Assembly: GCF_900167455.1 (NCBI RefSeq)
Contig: NZ_FUWJ01000011.1
Location: 62,001 to 126,000 of the forward strand
DNA from: Enhydrobacter aerosaccus
Lineage (GTDB): Bacteria > Pseudomonadota > Alphaproteobacteria > Reyranellales > Reyranellaceae
Direction of reading: 5' to 3'
Length of the DNA stretch: 64,000 bases
A model generated the notes under the pieces. That model was given only the letters and a program-made list of their open reading frames with translations. It was not told where the DNA came from and did not search any database. Made by a program: the position numbers and the translations under genes. Below are positions 32,855-41,960 of this stretch, in pieces (positions within the stretch are counted from its first letter, which is position 1; each line of letters begins with the position of its first letter).

Positions 32855-34782
32855 TCCGGTTTCGCAAGGGCGATGGCGAGCGCGCCAGCCTGTTCACGCG
32901 GCGCTCGCTCCTGCTGGCCGGCGGACAGCTGACTCTGATGTCGGCGCTGGCCGGTCGGCTCTACCAGCTCCAGGTGCTGGACAGCGAGCGGTTCTCCACC
33001 ATGGCCGAGGAGAACCGCGTCAATGTCCGGCTCCTGCCGCCCTCGCGCGGGCTGATCTTCGACCGTACCGGCGAACCGCTGGCCATCAACCGCAACAACT
33101 TCCGCGCCATGGTGACCTCCGATCGGGGACGCGGCGCCGAGATGGTGATCGACCGGCTCGACCAGATCCTGAATCTCGGCGAGGCGGAGAAGGGACGCCT
33201 GCTGCGGGAGCTGCGCCGCAGCCGCAATTTCCAGCCCTCGGTCGTCCGGGAAAACCTGGGGTGGGAAGAGGTGGCGCGTCTGGAATTCAATGCGCCGGAC
33301 CTGCCGGGCGTCTTTATCGATATCGGCCAGACTCGGGATTATCCCGAGGGCGAGTTGATGAGCCACATCGTCGGCTATACCGGCCGCGTCTCCGACGAGG
33401 ATCTGGCCGGCCGGGACGATCCGGTGCTGCAGCTCGCCACCATGCGTTTCGGCAAGAAGGGCGTCGAACGCTCGCTGGAGGACGACCTGCGCGGACGCGC
33501 CGGCGCCGTTCAGGTCGAAGTCAATGCCGTCGGGCGCGTCGTGCGCGAGCTCGACCGCACCGACGGCCAGGCGGGTGACAATGTCCTGCTGACCGTGGAT
33601 CTGGAATTGCAACGTTTCGCTGCCGAGCGGCTGCGGGCGGCGCAGGTCAATGCGGAGCACAAGAGCGGCTCGGTCGTGGTGATCGACATCGTCACCGGCG
33701 ACATCCTCGCGATGGTGTCGGATCCGGGGTTCGATCCCAATGTCTTCGCCCGAGGCATCACGCAGGCCGAGTGGCGCGAGATGCTCGACAATCCTGAGCG
33801 ACCGCTCAACAACAAGGCGATCAGCGGCGTCTATCCACCCGGCTCGACCTACAAGATGGTCACGGCGCTGGCGGCCCTGGAGTCGAAGGCGATCGAGCCC
33901 GGCACCATCCTGCCCTGCAACGGCTATGTCGAGCTTGGCGACATCAAGTTCCACTGCTGGCTGAAGGGCGGTCACGGCGGGCTCAACGTCGTGGGCGGTC
34001 TCTACAATTCCTGCGACTGCTTCTTCTACGAGGCGGCGCGGCGGACCGGCGTGGACAAGATCGCCGAAATGGCCAATCGGCTGGGGTTCGGCCAGATCAG
34101 TTCGCTCGGATTGCCGGGCGAATCGGCTGGCAACCAGCCGACCCGCAGCTGGAAGCAGGACAAGTACAACATCCCCTGGCAGCAGGGCGATACCTTCAAT
34201 CTTGGCATCGGCCAGGGTTACATGACCGCGACGCCGTTGCAGCTTGCCGTCATGACGGCGCGGGTGGCCAATGGCGGCTACGACGTGCAGCCCAATCTGC
34301 TGCTGGCCAAGGCGGCGCCGCGAGAGGAGCTCGCACCGCCGGTGCCGACGCAGAAGCCGGCCGCCCCGTCGATGCGGCTCAACCCCCAACATGTCGCGCT
34401 CGTGCGTGAGGGCATGAACCTGGTGGTGAATTCGCCGTCCGGTACTGCGCAGCAGCTCCGCTACGACTCCACCGGCAAGATGCTCGATCCGCAGTTCCGC
34501 TTTGCCGGCAAGACCGGTACGGCACAGGTGAAGCGCATCAGTGAACGCGAGCGCGCCATGGGCGTGACGGAAGCGCAGCTTCCCTGGCATCTGCGCTCCC
34601 ATGCCTTGTTCGTCTGTTTCGGTCCGGTCGACAATCCGCGCTATGCCTGCGCCGTGATCGTCGAGCACGGCATGGCCGGCGGCGCCACGGCCGGCCCGAT
34701 CGGGCGCGACGTGCTGGTGGAAACCATGAAGCGCGACCCGTCGCGCCGCACCGGTACCTTCCGCAAGACGGCCTCGCTATGA
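32851..34782 (+). CDS. mrdA: Peptidoglycan transpeptidase PBP2
   Basis: Elongation-specific class B penicillin-binding protein that crosslinks new lateral-wall glycan with RodA. It has 643 residues. The N-terminal anchor (about 12-32) is followed by the pedestal domain starting RLLPPSRGLIFDRTGEPLAI and by the transpeptidase domain. Active-site motifs are STYK with Ser332, SCD (387-389) as the SxN-equivalent typical of PBP2, and KTG (554-556) in AGKTGTAQ. Its ATG overlaps mreD and its stop overlaps rodA, so the operon is translationally coupled. Confidence 0.97.
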   Translation: MIRFRKGDGERASLFTRRSLLLAGGQLTLMSALAGRLYQLQVLDSERFSTMAEENRVNVRLLPPSRGLIFDRTGEPLAINRNNFRAMVTSDRGRGAEMVIDRLDQILNLGEAEKGRLLRELRRSRNFQPSVVRENLGWEEVARLEFNAPDLPGVFIDIGQTRDYPEGELMSHIVGYTGRVSDEDLAGRDDPVLQLATMRFGKKGVERSLEDDLRGRAGAVQVEVNAVGRVVRELDRTDGQAGDNVLLTVDLELQRFAAERLRAAQVNAEHKSGSVVVIDIVTGDILAMVSDPGFDPNVFARGITQAEWREMLDNPERPLNNKAISGVYPPGSTYKMVTALAALESKAIEPGTILPCNGYVELGDIKFHCWLKGGHGGLNVVGGLYNSCDCFFYEAARRTGVDKIAEMANRLGFGQISSLGLPGESAGNQPTRSWKQDKYNIPWQQGDTFNLGIGQGYMTATPLQLAVMTARVANGGYDVQPNLLLAKAAPREELAPPVPTQKPAAPSMRLNPQHVALVREGMNLVVNSPSGTAQQLRYDSTGKMLDPQFRFAGKTGTAQVKRISERERAMGVTEAQLPWHLRSHALFVCFGPVDNPRYACAVIVEHGMAGGATAGPIGRDVLVETMKRDPSRRTGTFRKTASL

Positions 34783-35921
34783 CCGTGACCTCGCTGTCGT
34801 TGGGAGCGCCGCCGGCCGTCGGGCTGGGCGAGAAGATCTGGCGCGTGAACTGGGGCCTGATCCTGGTGCTGACGGCGATCGCCGGCGTCGGCGTGCTGGC
34901 CCTTTACTCGGCGGCCGGTGGCCGTTTCGAACCATGGGCCGCCAAGCATGCCATCCGCTACGGCGCGTCGCTGGTCCTGCTGCTGATGGTGGCCTTCGTT
35001 CACCCGAAGGTATGGCTGTCGCTGGCCTGGCCGCTTTACGTTTTCTCGCTGCTGCTCCTGATCGCCGTCGACGTCGCCGGCAAGATCGGCATGGGGGCGC
35101 AGCGATGGCTGGTGATCGGCCCGCTGCAGGTCCAGCCGTCGGAGATCGCCAAGGTGGCCGTGATCCTCGTTCTGGCGCGCTATTATCATGGCCTGACGCG
35201 CGAGCAGGCCGGCAAGTTCCTCTACACGCTGGCTCCCCTGGTGGTGATCATGGCGCCGGTGGCGCTGGTGATGGTGCAGCCCGACCTGGGAACGGCCCTC
35301 ATGGTCATGCTGGGCGGCGCGGCGCTCCTGTTCGTGGCCGGTGTGCGGCTCTGGATGTTCCTGGCGGCGGCAATAGGGGCCGTCGGCTGCCTGCCGATCG
35401 CCTGGACCTTCATGCACGAATATCAGCGCAAGCGCGTGCTGACCTTCCTCGATCCGGACCGCGATCCGCTGGGGGCAGGTTACCATATCACCCAGTCGAA
35501 GATTGCCATCGGCTCGGGCGGCCTGTTCGGCAAGGGGTTCCTCAAGGGCACGCAGTCCGCGCTCAATTTCCTGCCCGAGAAGCAGACCGACTTCATCTTC
35601 ACGACCTTCGTCGAGGAATGGGGCATGGTCGGCGCCTGCGTCCTGCTCGCTCTCTTCACTCTGGTGCTGGTGTGGGGCTTTTCGATCGCTCTGCGCAGCC
35701 AGCATCATTTCGGCCGCCTGATCGCTCTGGGCGTGACGGCCATGATGTTCCTGTACGTGTTCATCAATACGGCGATGGTCATGGGGCTGTTGCCGGTGGT
35801 GGGTGTGCCCCTACCGTTGGTCAGCAATGGCGGCACCGCCATGGTCTCGGTGATGTTCGCCTGCGGCCTGATGATCGGCGTCAACGTCTATCGGGATGCC
35901 CAGCTGCCGCTCGCGCGGTGA
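34779..35921 (+). CDS. rodA: Peptidoglycan glycosyltransferase RodA (SEDS)
   Basis: SEDS-family polymerase that extends lateral-wall glycan strands together with PBP2. It has 380 residues and about ten transmembrane segments. The conserved region GAQRWLVIGPLQVQPSEIAK (about 107-126) and the C-terminal VGVPLPLVSNGGTAMVS are diagnostic, as is the catalytic-loop area FLPEKQTDFIF with its conserved Asp. The ATG overlaps the mrdA stop by 4 bp. Last gene of the rod operon; tRNA-Lys follows with its own promoter. Confidence 0.97.
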   Translation: MTVTSLSLGAPPAVGLGEKIWRVNWGLILVLTAIAGVGVLALYSAAGGRFEPWAAKHAIRYGASLVLLLMVAFVHPKVWLSLAWPLYVFSLLLLIAVDVAGKIGMGAQRWLVIGPLQVQPSEIAKVAVILVLARYYHGLTREQAGKFLYTLAPLVVIMAPVALVMVQPDLGTALMVMLGGAALLFVAGVRLWMFLAAAIGAVGCLPIAWTFMHEYQRKRVLTFLDPDRDPLGAGYHITQSKIAIGSGGLFGKGFLKGTQSALNFLPEKQTDFIFTTFVEEWGMVGACVLLALFTLVLVWGFSIALRSQHHFGRLIALGVTAMMFLYVFINTAMVMGLLPVVGVPLPLVSNGGTAMVSVMFACGLMIGVNVYRDAQLPLAR

Positions 35922-35963
35922 AATGTGGCGACATTTGTCCCGAAATTCTCTTGCGCGAGGCTA

Positions 35964-35992
35964 TCGACAAGGGGGAATGGCCTTGGTATAGC
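35964..35992 (+). promoter_or_regulatory. Probable tRNA-Lys promoter
   Basis: TCGACA (35964-35969) and TATAGC (35987-35992) are spaced by exactly 17 bp. They predict a start near 35999, about 30 bases before the mature tRNA 5' end. Confidence 0.55.
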
Positions 35993-36028
35993 CCCCGCCT
36001 CTTACGGCAATGCCCCGTTCACGCGTGA

Positions 36029-36104
<76 letters not shown>

Positions 36105-36118
36105 TTGCCGGAAGAACG

Positions 36119-36144
36119 AAAGCCCCGCCATTGCGGGGCTTTGT
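36119..36144 (+). terminator. Rho-independent terminator of tRNA-Lys
   Basis: AGCCCCGC-CATT-GCGGGGCT is a perfect 8-bp stem flanked by AA and TTTGTC, 16 bases after the tRNA CCA. Confidence 0.75.
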
Positions 36145-36209
36145 CGTTTCTGCAGTGCCCAGATCGCACCGCTGCGACAATCTGGAACGATCGGCGGTGC
36201 CTTTCCCGA

Positions 36210-36692
36210 TCAGGTCCGGCGGGCTGGGCAGAGGGAGAGGACGAACAGCAGAGCCAGGGCCGGTAGCAGGAACCAGTTAACGGCAGCGCCCGGGGCGGTG
36301 CCGACTGTCGTCACCGGTTTGAGGTGGCCGGCGAGCCCCCGCAGGACGGGCTCCATCGCGAACACGAGCAGCGTGAGCGGCACCAGCCCGCGCCAGCGCA
36401 GCAGCAGCACCCACAGCAGGAGCGCGAGCAGAAGCTGGATCGCGCCCCATTGACCGAACATCCCCACGATGTCCGAGCCGCCGGCGACGGATATGTCGAT
36501 GGTGGCGATCGAGTGGGCGCCGCCGTCGGGGGCGAACAGATGGATGCAGCTGCGCACCGTGATGACGCAAAGCCACGCCATGGCCGCCGCTGTCGCGAGG
36601 CGCGGCCCATCGTAGCGCGCCGGCTCGGCCGGCAACACCATCGCCAGCTGGGGTCGCCAGGAGGTTGGCAGGATGCTCGTCGTGGAAGCCAT
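36210..36692 (-). CDS. Integral membrane protein, unknown
   Basis: A 160-residue protein with about four hydrophobic helices (ATAAAMAWLCVITVRSCIHLF, AIQLLLALLLWVLLLRW, LVPLTLLVFAMEPVL and VNWFLLPALALLFVLSL). It is not a family I recognise. Strong hydrophobic periodicity on this strand and the position just upstream of nothing else support it as real. The ATG at 36692 has no strong ribosome site. It lies 18 bp downstream of the DUF2950 gene on the same strand and may be its operon partner. Confidence 0.6.
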   Translation of the reverse strand: MASTTSILPTSWRPQLAMVLPAEPARYDGPRLATAAAMAWLCVITVRSCIHLFAPDGGAHSIATIDISVAGGSDIVGMFGQWGAIQLLLALLLWVLLLRWRGLVPLTLLVFAMEPVLRGLAGHLKPVTTVGTAPGAAVNWFLLPALALLFVLSLCPARRT

Positions 36693-36710
36693 ATGGACGG
36701 AGACGACTGC

Positions 36711-37673
36711 CTACGGCGGCGTCATGTCCGACTTCTGCCAATCCTTGTCGGGATTGAAGACGGTGATCGCACCGGCACGCTGGGCCGTCTCAGGACCCAG
36801 GTCGCGCTCGTAGACCACACCGGCGTCGCTGACGATGAAGGTGGATACGCCGGTTTCGCCATAGCGGACCGGCCAGGCGATCACCGCGAAGCCGCCGATC
36901 ATCCGTCCATTGACGATGTAGTCGCGGGCACCGCCGGGCGCCGCCGGCCCCTGGCTGTACAGCAGCCGATAGTGATAGCCGAAATAGCCGTTGGCGCCGT
37001 CCTGGTCGCCGGGCTGCGCTTTCGCCACCAGCGGACCCAGCGGGCTTTCGGGTTCGCCCGGCTTGGTCTCCCAATAGAGGCCGTCCTTCTTGCCGGGAGA
37101 ACTCAGCAGCCGGCGCGCGTAGGTGCCGACACCGGTGCGCATGGGGTCGTCCGACGCATACTCACGCTCGGCATCGACGACACCGAGCAGGGTCTGGATG
37201 GTCGTCAACTCGTTGCGGCCAATATAGCGCGCCGTGATCTCCCGGAGGCCGGCGGTGGCGTCAAAGCGCCAGCCATTGCCATCCTTGACGATCGGGATCG
37301 GCAACGTGAAGCCGGTCTTGCCGACGACGACCGACGCCTTGCTGTCGCCCTGCATCTCAATCTTGTGGGCCTCGTCCCAGGAAGCGAGGAACTTGTCGCG
37401 CTGCGCATCCTCGTGCTGCTGCGTGCCGGGAACGAAATCGCGCCAGCTGCTGCCGAGAATGTCGGCCACCGCCTTGTCGTCGTTCTTGCGGATCGCCGTG
37501 GTCAGGGCGTCGGCGGCCTGCTGCGGAGAGGGGAAGGTCTGCTGGCGCGGCGCCGTGGCCTTGGTGACGGCGGGCGCCGGTGTCTGCGCCATCGCTCCGG
37601 CTGCGAATGTCCCCGCCGAGCCCAGCACCAGGCCGAGGACGAGACCAGCTTCCCGGAGGAACCGAGCCCTCAT
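36711..37673 (-). CDS. DUF2950 family periplasmic protein
   Basis: A 320-residue protein with a signal peptide (AGLVLGLVLGSAGTFAAGAMA, cleavage near residue 29) and a DUF2950 domain. The domain includes the N-terminal FPSPQQAADALTTAIRKND, the middle REITARYIGRNELTTIQTL and the C-terminal DGANGYFGYHYRLLYSQGP with GGFAVIAWPVRYGETGVSTF. The function of the family is unknown. Its ATG overlaps the upstream DUF3300 stop by 4 bp; DUF3300 and DUF2950 are commonly paired, suggesting one envelope function. Confidence 0.88.
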   Translation of the reverse strand: MRARFLREAGLVLGLVLGSAGTFAAGAMAQTPAPAVTKATAPRQQTFPSPQQAADALTTAIRKNDDKAVADILGSSWRDFVPGTQQHEDAQRDKFLASWDEAHKIEMQGDSKASVVVGKTGFTLPIPIVKDGNGWRFDATAGLREITARYIGRNELTTIQTLLGVVDAEREYASDDPMRTGVGTYARRLLSSPGKKDGLYWETKPGEPESPLGPLVAKAQPGDQDGANGYFGYHYRLLYSQGPAAPGGARDYIVNGRMIGGFAVIAWPVRYGETGVSTFIVSDAGVVYERDLGPETAQRAGAITVFNPDKDWQKSDMTPP

Positions 37674-38854
37674 CGCCGTTCTCCTCTTCCAAAGCCACCA
37701 CCACCGCCGCCGCGGAATTCCGGATGCGATTGCGCGCGATCGAGCTGGAACTGGCCGCGCTGGGCTTCGCGATTGACCTGCTGTCCGCGATCGACGCCGC
37801 TGAAGGCGGAGGGCCTGTCGGCGCCGCTGCGATTCTGCCACTGCTCCCGCTGTTGGCCCGCATTCGGGCGCGCGCCGCCCGGTTGGCCCGCCGGTCCGCG
37901 ATTGGCCACCTGCGGCCGGTTGGCGCCGGCATTGCCATCGAGCCGTCCGCGGAACTGCTGTTGCTGCTCGGGGCTGAGGCGCGGTGCTTGTCCATATTTC
38001 GCGCGGGTCGCGGCATTGGGGTAGGCGACACCCAGCCGATGTGCCGGATCGTGCTGCCACTGACCGTTCGGGTTGATGTTCGCCGTGTTGAAGTGATTGT
38101 CGATGTTGACGGCGCGGTTGACGTTCACATTCACGTAGGAATTGCCGTACCCACCCCAATGCCAGCCGCCGAACATGGCGCCGGCCGCCGCGAATCCCAC
38201 GCCCCACAGGAAGCCGCTCGCCAGAGCGCCGACAGCCGGCGGAAAGTACGACGGCGGATAGGCGGGATAGGGCCACGGGCCGTAGGCCCAAGAGGGATTG
38301 TAGGAAGGCACATAGATGACCTCCGGATTGGCCGGGGCGATCACGTACTGCACGTTGCTGCCGGATCCCTGCGTGGTGACCGTCTGCTGCGGCGTGCTCT
38401 TGAGATTGCCGGCCGCGGCGGCCTTGGCCCGCAGGCGCTGGATCGAATCGGCGACGGCCTGCTGTTGCTCGAGCATCGCGTTGCCAATCTTCTGCGTCCA
38501 GTCGAGCTGATCGTTCATCTGCTTCAGGACGCTGGGAAAGGCGACAAGCGACTTGACGCTCACATCCCAGCTCTTGTCCTTGACGGCGTTGACCGCGGCA
38601 TCGCCCGTAAGGTTGGGGTTGGCCTGTGACCAGCGCGCCGCCTCGACAACCTCGAGCGGATAAGTGGCGGCCATCAGGACCTGCGACAGCAACGCATCCG
38701 GATAAAGCGCGATCGGCGCCAGCATCTGGTCGAGCTGCTCCGCCGAATATCCTGTGTTGGTCTGGGACCCTGTGGTGGTCTGGGACCAGGCGGCGGGTAC
38801 GGCGGTCATGGACAGCATTGCTGCCGGAAGAAGGAGTAGCGTTCGCCGCTGCAT
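37670..38854 (-). CDS. DUF3300 family secreted protein
   Basis: A 394-residue protein. The signal peptide (RRTLLLLPAAMLSMTAVPAAWS) is followed by the DUF3300 core (about 36-230), which begins LDQMLAPIALYPDALLSQVL and contains VIYVPSYNPSWAYGPWPYPAYP. The Gly/Asn-rich GGYGNSYVNVNVNRAVN segment leads into a disordered Gln/Arg/Gly tail ending GGGGGFGRGERR. The function is unknown; family members are exported and partnered with DUF2950, as here by a 4-bp overlap. Confidence 0.88.
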   Translation of the reverse strand: MQRRTLLLLPAAMLSMTAVPAAWSQTTTGSQTNTGYSAEQLDQMLAPIALYPDALLSQVLMAATYPLEVVEAARWSQANPNLTGDAAVNAVKDKSWDVSVKSLVAFPSVLKQMNDQLDWTQKIGNAMLEQQQAVADSIQRLRAKAAAAGNLKSTPQQTVTTQGSGSNVQYVIAPANPEVIYVPSYNPSWAYGPWPYPAYPPSYFPPAVGALASGFLWGVGFAAAGAMFGGWHWGGYGNSYVNVNVNRAVNIDNHFNTANINPNGQWQHDPAHRLGVAYPNAATRAKYGQAPRLSPEQQQQFRGRLDGNAGANRPQVANRGPAGQPGGARPNAGQQREQWQNRSGADRPSAFSGVDRGQQVNREAQRGQFQLDRAQSHPEFRGGGGGGFGRGERR

Positions 38855-38954
38855 GTCTGATCTCTAGTCTGGGACGACCTGGCCCATGCACTCTAGCGAG
38901 CCGGCACCGATCCCGTCCAGCATCACACTAACTGCATCCCGGTCGGTGGCGAGA

Positions 38955-39464
38955 TCAGAGTTGGGTCTTCGCCTGCAGCCTCTGGAAGTACAGCAGGTCG
39001 AGTTCGGGCGCCGACTTGCCCAGTGCCGTCAGGATGGCATGCGCTTGTCCGCGATGATGGGTCTGGTGGTTGAACCAGTGATTGAGCGCCGGCTGCAGCG
39101 GCTGCACGAATTCCTCCGGCGTCGAGACGCGACGATAGCGGATGACACCGGCCAGCCGTTCCTCATCGAGGCCGTCGACATAGGCGATGATCCTGTCGTC
39201 CTCCGCCTGCCGCGCCGCGCGCAGATCCTCCAAACGGTCGTGTAGGATGGCGTCCAATCGCTGCGGGGCATCGCCTTCGCCGGTGAATCGCTGCATCCAG
39301 ATGCGGTCGGTTGCCAGCAGGTGATTGAGAGTGCCATGCATCGACTTGAAGAAGGCGCCCTTGTCGGCGCGATACTCGGCCTCCGAAAGCTGTGATGCGG
39401 CATCATAGAGTCGTCGGTTGGCCCAGGCGTTGTAGGCGGCGAATTCCGCGTAATGCGCTTTCAT
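38955..39464 (-). CDS. DinB/YfiT-fold metal-binding protein
   Basis: A 169-residue four-helix DinB-fold protein, unrelated to DNA polymerase IV. The start HYAEFAAYNAWANRRLYDA is typical. The three-histidine metal site is formed by His in GTLNHLLATD (about 48) and His-x3-His in FNHQTHHRGQ (about 132-137). Members include thiol-dependent transferases and hydrolases; no substrate can be assigned. The gene stands alone, with a 119-bp gap to the divergent phosphofructokinase. Confidence 0.85.
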   Translation of the reverse strand: MKAHYAEFAAYNAWANRRLYDAASQLSEAEYRADKGAFFKSMHGTLNHLLATDRIWMQRFTGEGDAPQRLDAILHDRLEDLRAARQAEDDRIIAYVDGLDEERLAGVIRYRRVSTPEEFVQPLQPALNHWFNHQTHHRGQAHAILTALGKSAPELDLLYFQRLQAKTQL

Positions 39465-39583
39465 GAACCCATTGTGCTACCGGCGCTGGCCACTGCGAAG
39501 ATTGATTGATCCGGTCAAGGCACTTTCCGGAAGGTTCATTCGTTGCTGGGAAGTGCTGCTAGAGTGGACCGAGGAGACGGCAT

Positions 39584-40654
39584 ATGAGCAAGCGAATCGG
39601 CATCCTGACGAGCGGCGGCGATTGCGCGGGCCTCAATGCCACGATTCGCGCCGTGGCGCTGCGGGCGCATCACGGCCATGGCTGGCAGACCGTCGGCATC
39701 CATCGCGGCACGCTGGGGCTCCTATCGCGGCCAGTGGCCGCCGAGCCGCTCGATCCGGGGCGATTGGATGCGGCGTTGGCGCGGCAAGGTGGGACCTTTC
39801 TCGGCAGCACCAATCGCGGCAATCCGTTTGCCTTTCCGATGGAGGATGGCAGCCTGGCGGACCGCTCGGCGGAGATGGTGGAGGGCCTGCGCGGCCTGCA
39901 GCTCGATGGCCTGATCGGCGTCGGCGGGGACGGCAGCCTGGCGATCCTGCGCCGCCTGCTGGAGCCGATCGACCTTCCCTTCATCGGCGTGCCCAAGACG
40001 ATCGACAACGACGTGCATCGCACGGAGCGCGCCGTCGGCTATACGACGGCCGTCGCGATCGCCACGGAGGCGGTGGATCGGCTTCATCCCACGGGCGCCA
40101 GTCACGATCGCATCATGGTGCTGGAAGTGATGGGACGTGATGCCGGTCATATCGCCATGGCCGCGGCGATCGCGGGCGGAGCCGATGTCGTGCTGATCCC
40201 CGAGGTTCCATGGCGCCTGTCGAGCGTCGTCGATCATATCGCCAAGCTGCGGCGTACCGCGCGCACCTCCGCTCTCGTCGTCGTCGCGGAAGCAGCCGGA
40301 CACGCCGAGGTAGGCACAAGGGTACCGGAGAAATCAGCCGATCAAAGCATCGGCGAGCGGCTTGCCCATCGGCTCACGGTCGCGACGGGTGCCGAATCGC
40401 GCGCCACCGTGCTCGGCCACGTCCAGCGCGGCGCCATGCCGACAGCGGAGGATCGTCTGCTCGCGTCGGCGCTCGGCGTGCATGCGGTCGATCTGCTGGC
40501 GGAGGGCAAGGCGGATCGCATGGTCGGCTGGTGGAACCGGACGGTCATCGACGTTCCGCTCGACAAGGTCGTCGGCCGCTCGCGCACGCTCGATGTCGAC
40601 GGGACGATGATCCGGACGGCGCGGGCGCTGGGAATCTGCCTGGGCGACGCCTAG
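39584..40654 (+). CDS. 6-phosphofructokinase, group III (ATP-type residues)
   Basis: Phosphorylates fructose 6-phosphate in glycolysis. It has 356 residues. TSGGDCAGLNATIR is at 9-22, GGDGS at 114-118, PKTIDND at 137-143 and MGRDAGHIA near 183-191. The Gly in GGDGS predicts ATP use, whereas Lys in PKTIDND is the residue shared with PPi-dependent enzymes. This mixed signature is that of group III PFKs. GAGGAG lies 8 bases before the ATG. The end overlaps prmB by 4 bp tail-to-tail. Confidence 0.9.
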   Translation: MSKRIGILTSGGDCAGLNATIRAVALRAHHGHGWQTVGIHRGTLGLLSRPVAAEPLDPGRLDAALARQGGTFLGSTNRGNPFAFPMEDGSLADRSAEMVEGLRGLQLDGLIGVGGDGSLAILRRLLEPIDLPFIGVPKTIDNDVHRTERAVGYTTAVAIATEAVDRLHPTGASHDRIMVLEVMGRDAGHIAMAAAIAGGADVVLIPEVPWRLSSVVDHIAKLRRTARTSALVVVAEAAGHAEVGTRVPEKSADQSIGERLAHRLTVATGAESRATVLGHVQRGAMPTAEDRLLASALGVHAVDLLAEGKADRMVGWWNRTVIDVPLDKVVGRSRTLDVDGTMIRTARALGICLGDA

Positions 40655-41547
40655 CGGCGCACCAGGTCGGTTCGGGCGATCCAGAACACCTCGCCCTCGC
40701 TCTGCTCGGTATCGAGCCAGACAAACGGAAGGTCCGGGAACGCGCGTTCCAGCGGCTTGCGTCCGCGCCCGATCTCGCACACCAGCGAACCGTTGCGCGT
40801 CAGATGCTTTGGCGCCTCGGCCAGAATGCGGCGAACCAGATCGAGGCCGTCGTCGCCCGCCGCTAGGGCCTGGCGGGGCTCGTGCCGGTATTCCGGCGGC
40901 AGCGCGCCCATGCCTTCGGCATCGACATAGGGTGGGTTGCTGATGATCAGGTCGTAGTGTTGCCGTGCCAGTGGCGCGAACAGATCGCCGCGATGGAGGG
41001 TGATGCGGTCGCCGAGACGGTGGGCTGCCACGTTGCGGCGTGCCAGCGCCAACGCCCCCGCCGACAGATCCACGGCGTCGATCCGTGCGTGCGGGAAGGC
41101 GAGCGCCGCCAGGATGGCGAGGCACCCCGACCCGGTGCAGAGATCGAGCACCCGCTTGATGCGTCGCGGCTCGCCGACCGGCAGCGCACCAGTGACCAAC
41201 AGGTCGCCGATGAAGGAGCGGGGGATGAGCGCGCGGCGATCGATGTGGAAGCGGATGCCGTGCATATAGGCTGCGCCCAGCAGATAGGGGGCCGGCATGC
41301 GCAGGCTGATCCGGGCGTCGATCAGGGTCAGAAGCCGCGCTTTCTCCGCGGCCGTCGGGCGCAGCTCGAGCCATGGGTCGATATTGTGGATGGGCAGTCG
41401 CAGCGCCTCCAGCATCAGGAAGGCCGCTTCGTCGACGGCATTGGTGGTGCCATGTCCGTAGGCGAGGCGGGCGGCGCGGAAGCGGCGCACCGCAAGACGG
41501 AAGAAGTCACCCAGGGTGACGAGAGAAGATTTGGAAGCGCGTGTCAT
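40651..41547 (-). CDS. prmB: Ribosomal protein L3 N5-glutamine methyltransferase PrmB
   Basis: Methylates a glutamine of ribosomal protein L3 using SAM. It has 298 residues. The N-terminal helical substrate domain (1-90) contains YGHGTTNAVDEAAFLMLEAL. The catalytic domain has motif I VLDLCTGSGCLAI (about 134-146), IDAVDLSAGALALARRN and the glutamine-binding NPPYVD typical of PrmB/PrmC/HemK. LCTGSGC with YGHGT distinguishes PrmB from PrmC. Divergent from the thioredoxin-fold gene with a 20-bp gap. Confidence 0.93.
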   Translation of the reverse strand: MTRASKSSLVTLGDFFRLAVRRFRAARLAYGHGTTNAVDEAAFLMLEALRLPIHNIDPWLELRPTAAEKARLLTLIDARISLRMPAPYLLGAAYMHGIRFHIDRRALIPRSFIGDLLVTGALPVGEPRRIKRVLDLCTGSGCLAILAALAFPHARIDAVDLSAGALALARRNVAAHRLGDRITLHRGDLFAPLARQHYDLIISNPPYVDAEGMGALPPEYRHEPRQALAAGDDGLDLVRRILAEAPKHLTRNGSLVCEIGRGRKPLERAFPDLPFVWLDTEQSEGEVFWIARTDLVRR

Positions 41548-41567
41548 GCCGGCCTAGATTAGCGGAC

Positions 41568-41957
41568 ATGAATCGCCGCGCCTTCCTTTTTGCGAGTGTT
41601 GCGACTTCGATCGGCGGCGCCGCGGTACGGGCGGAGCCCGGCCGGATCGAGATGATCTATGTCGGCGGCTGGGATTGCCCCTATTGCACGACGTGGAAGA
41701 ACAAGTACAAGGCCGACTGGCTGGCGTCGCCGGAGTTCAAGCGCGTGACCTGGGTCGAAGTCGATCCGCCCCGGTTGCGCGATGCCTATCAGGCTCGCTA
41801 CTGGCCCGGTGATCTCGCCGAGGTATTGAACCAGGTTCCGCGCAAGAGCGGCACGCCGCGTTTCCTAATCGTGCAGGACGGCCGCATCGTTTCCAATGAG
41901 TTCGGCGTGAGCAAGTGGCTGGTCACGCTCGAACATCTGCACAAGCTGCTGGGGTAA
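41568..41957 (+). CDS. Secreted thioredoxin-fold protein with CPYC motif
   Basis: A 129-residue protein with an N-terminal Tat-like leader (NRRAFLFASVATSIGGAAVRA; twin Arg at 3-4). It is followed by a small thioredoxin fold: IEMIYVGGWDCPYCTTWKN carries the CPYC redox pair and SGTPRFLIVQDGRI carries the cis-proline. It probably acts as a periplasmic thiol-disulfide protein. It is 3 bp before the CoA-transferase start, so the two share a transcript, although no functional link is obvious. Confidence 0.8.
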   Translation: MNRRAFLFASVATSIGGAAVRAEPGRIEMIYVGGWDCPYCTTWKNKYKADWLASPEFKRVTWVEVDPPRLRDAYQARYWPGDLAEVLNQVPRKSGTPRFLIVQDGRIVSNEFGVSKWLVTLEHLHKLLG

Positions 41958-41960
41958 AGC

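Noticed and set aside
32749..34668. 639-codon antisense frame opposite mrdA
   Set aside because: Shadow of PBP2: composition-driven, no start signal and no domain.
35921..35936. AAATGT-GGCG-ACATTT inverted repeat after rodA as a terminator
   Set aside because: The stem is AT-rich and weak, and no T-tract follows.
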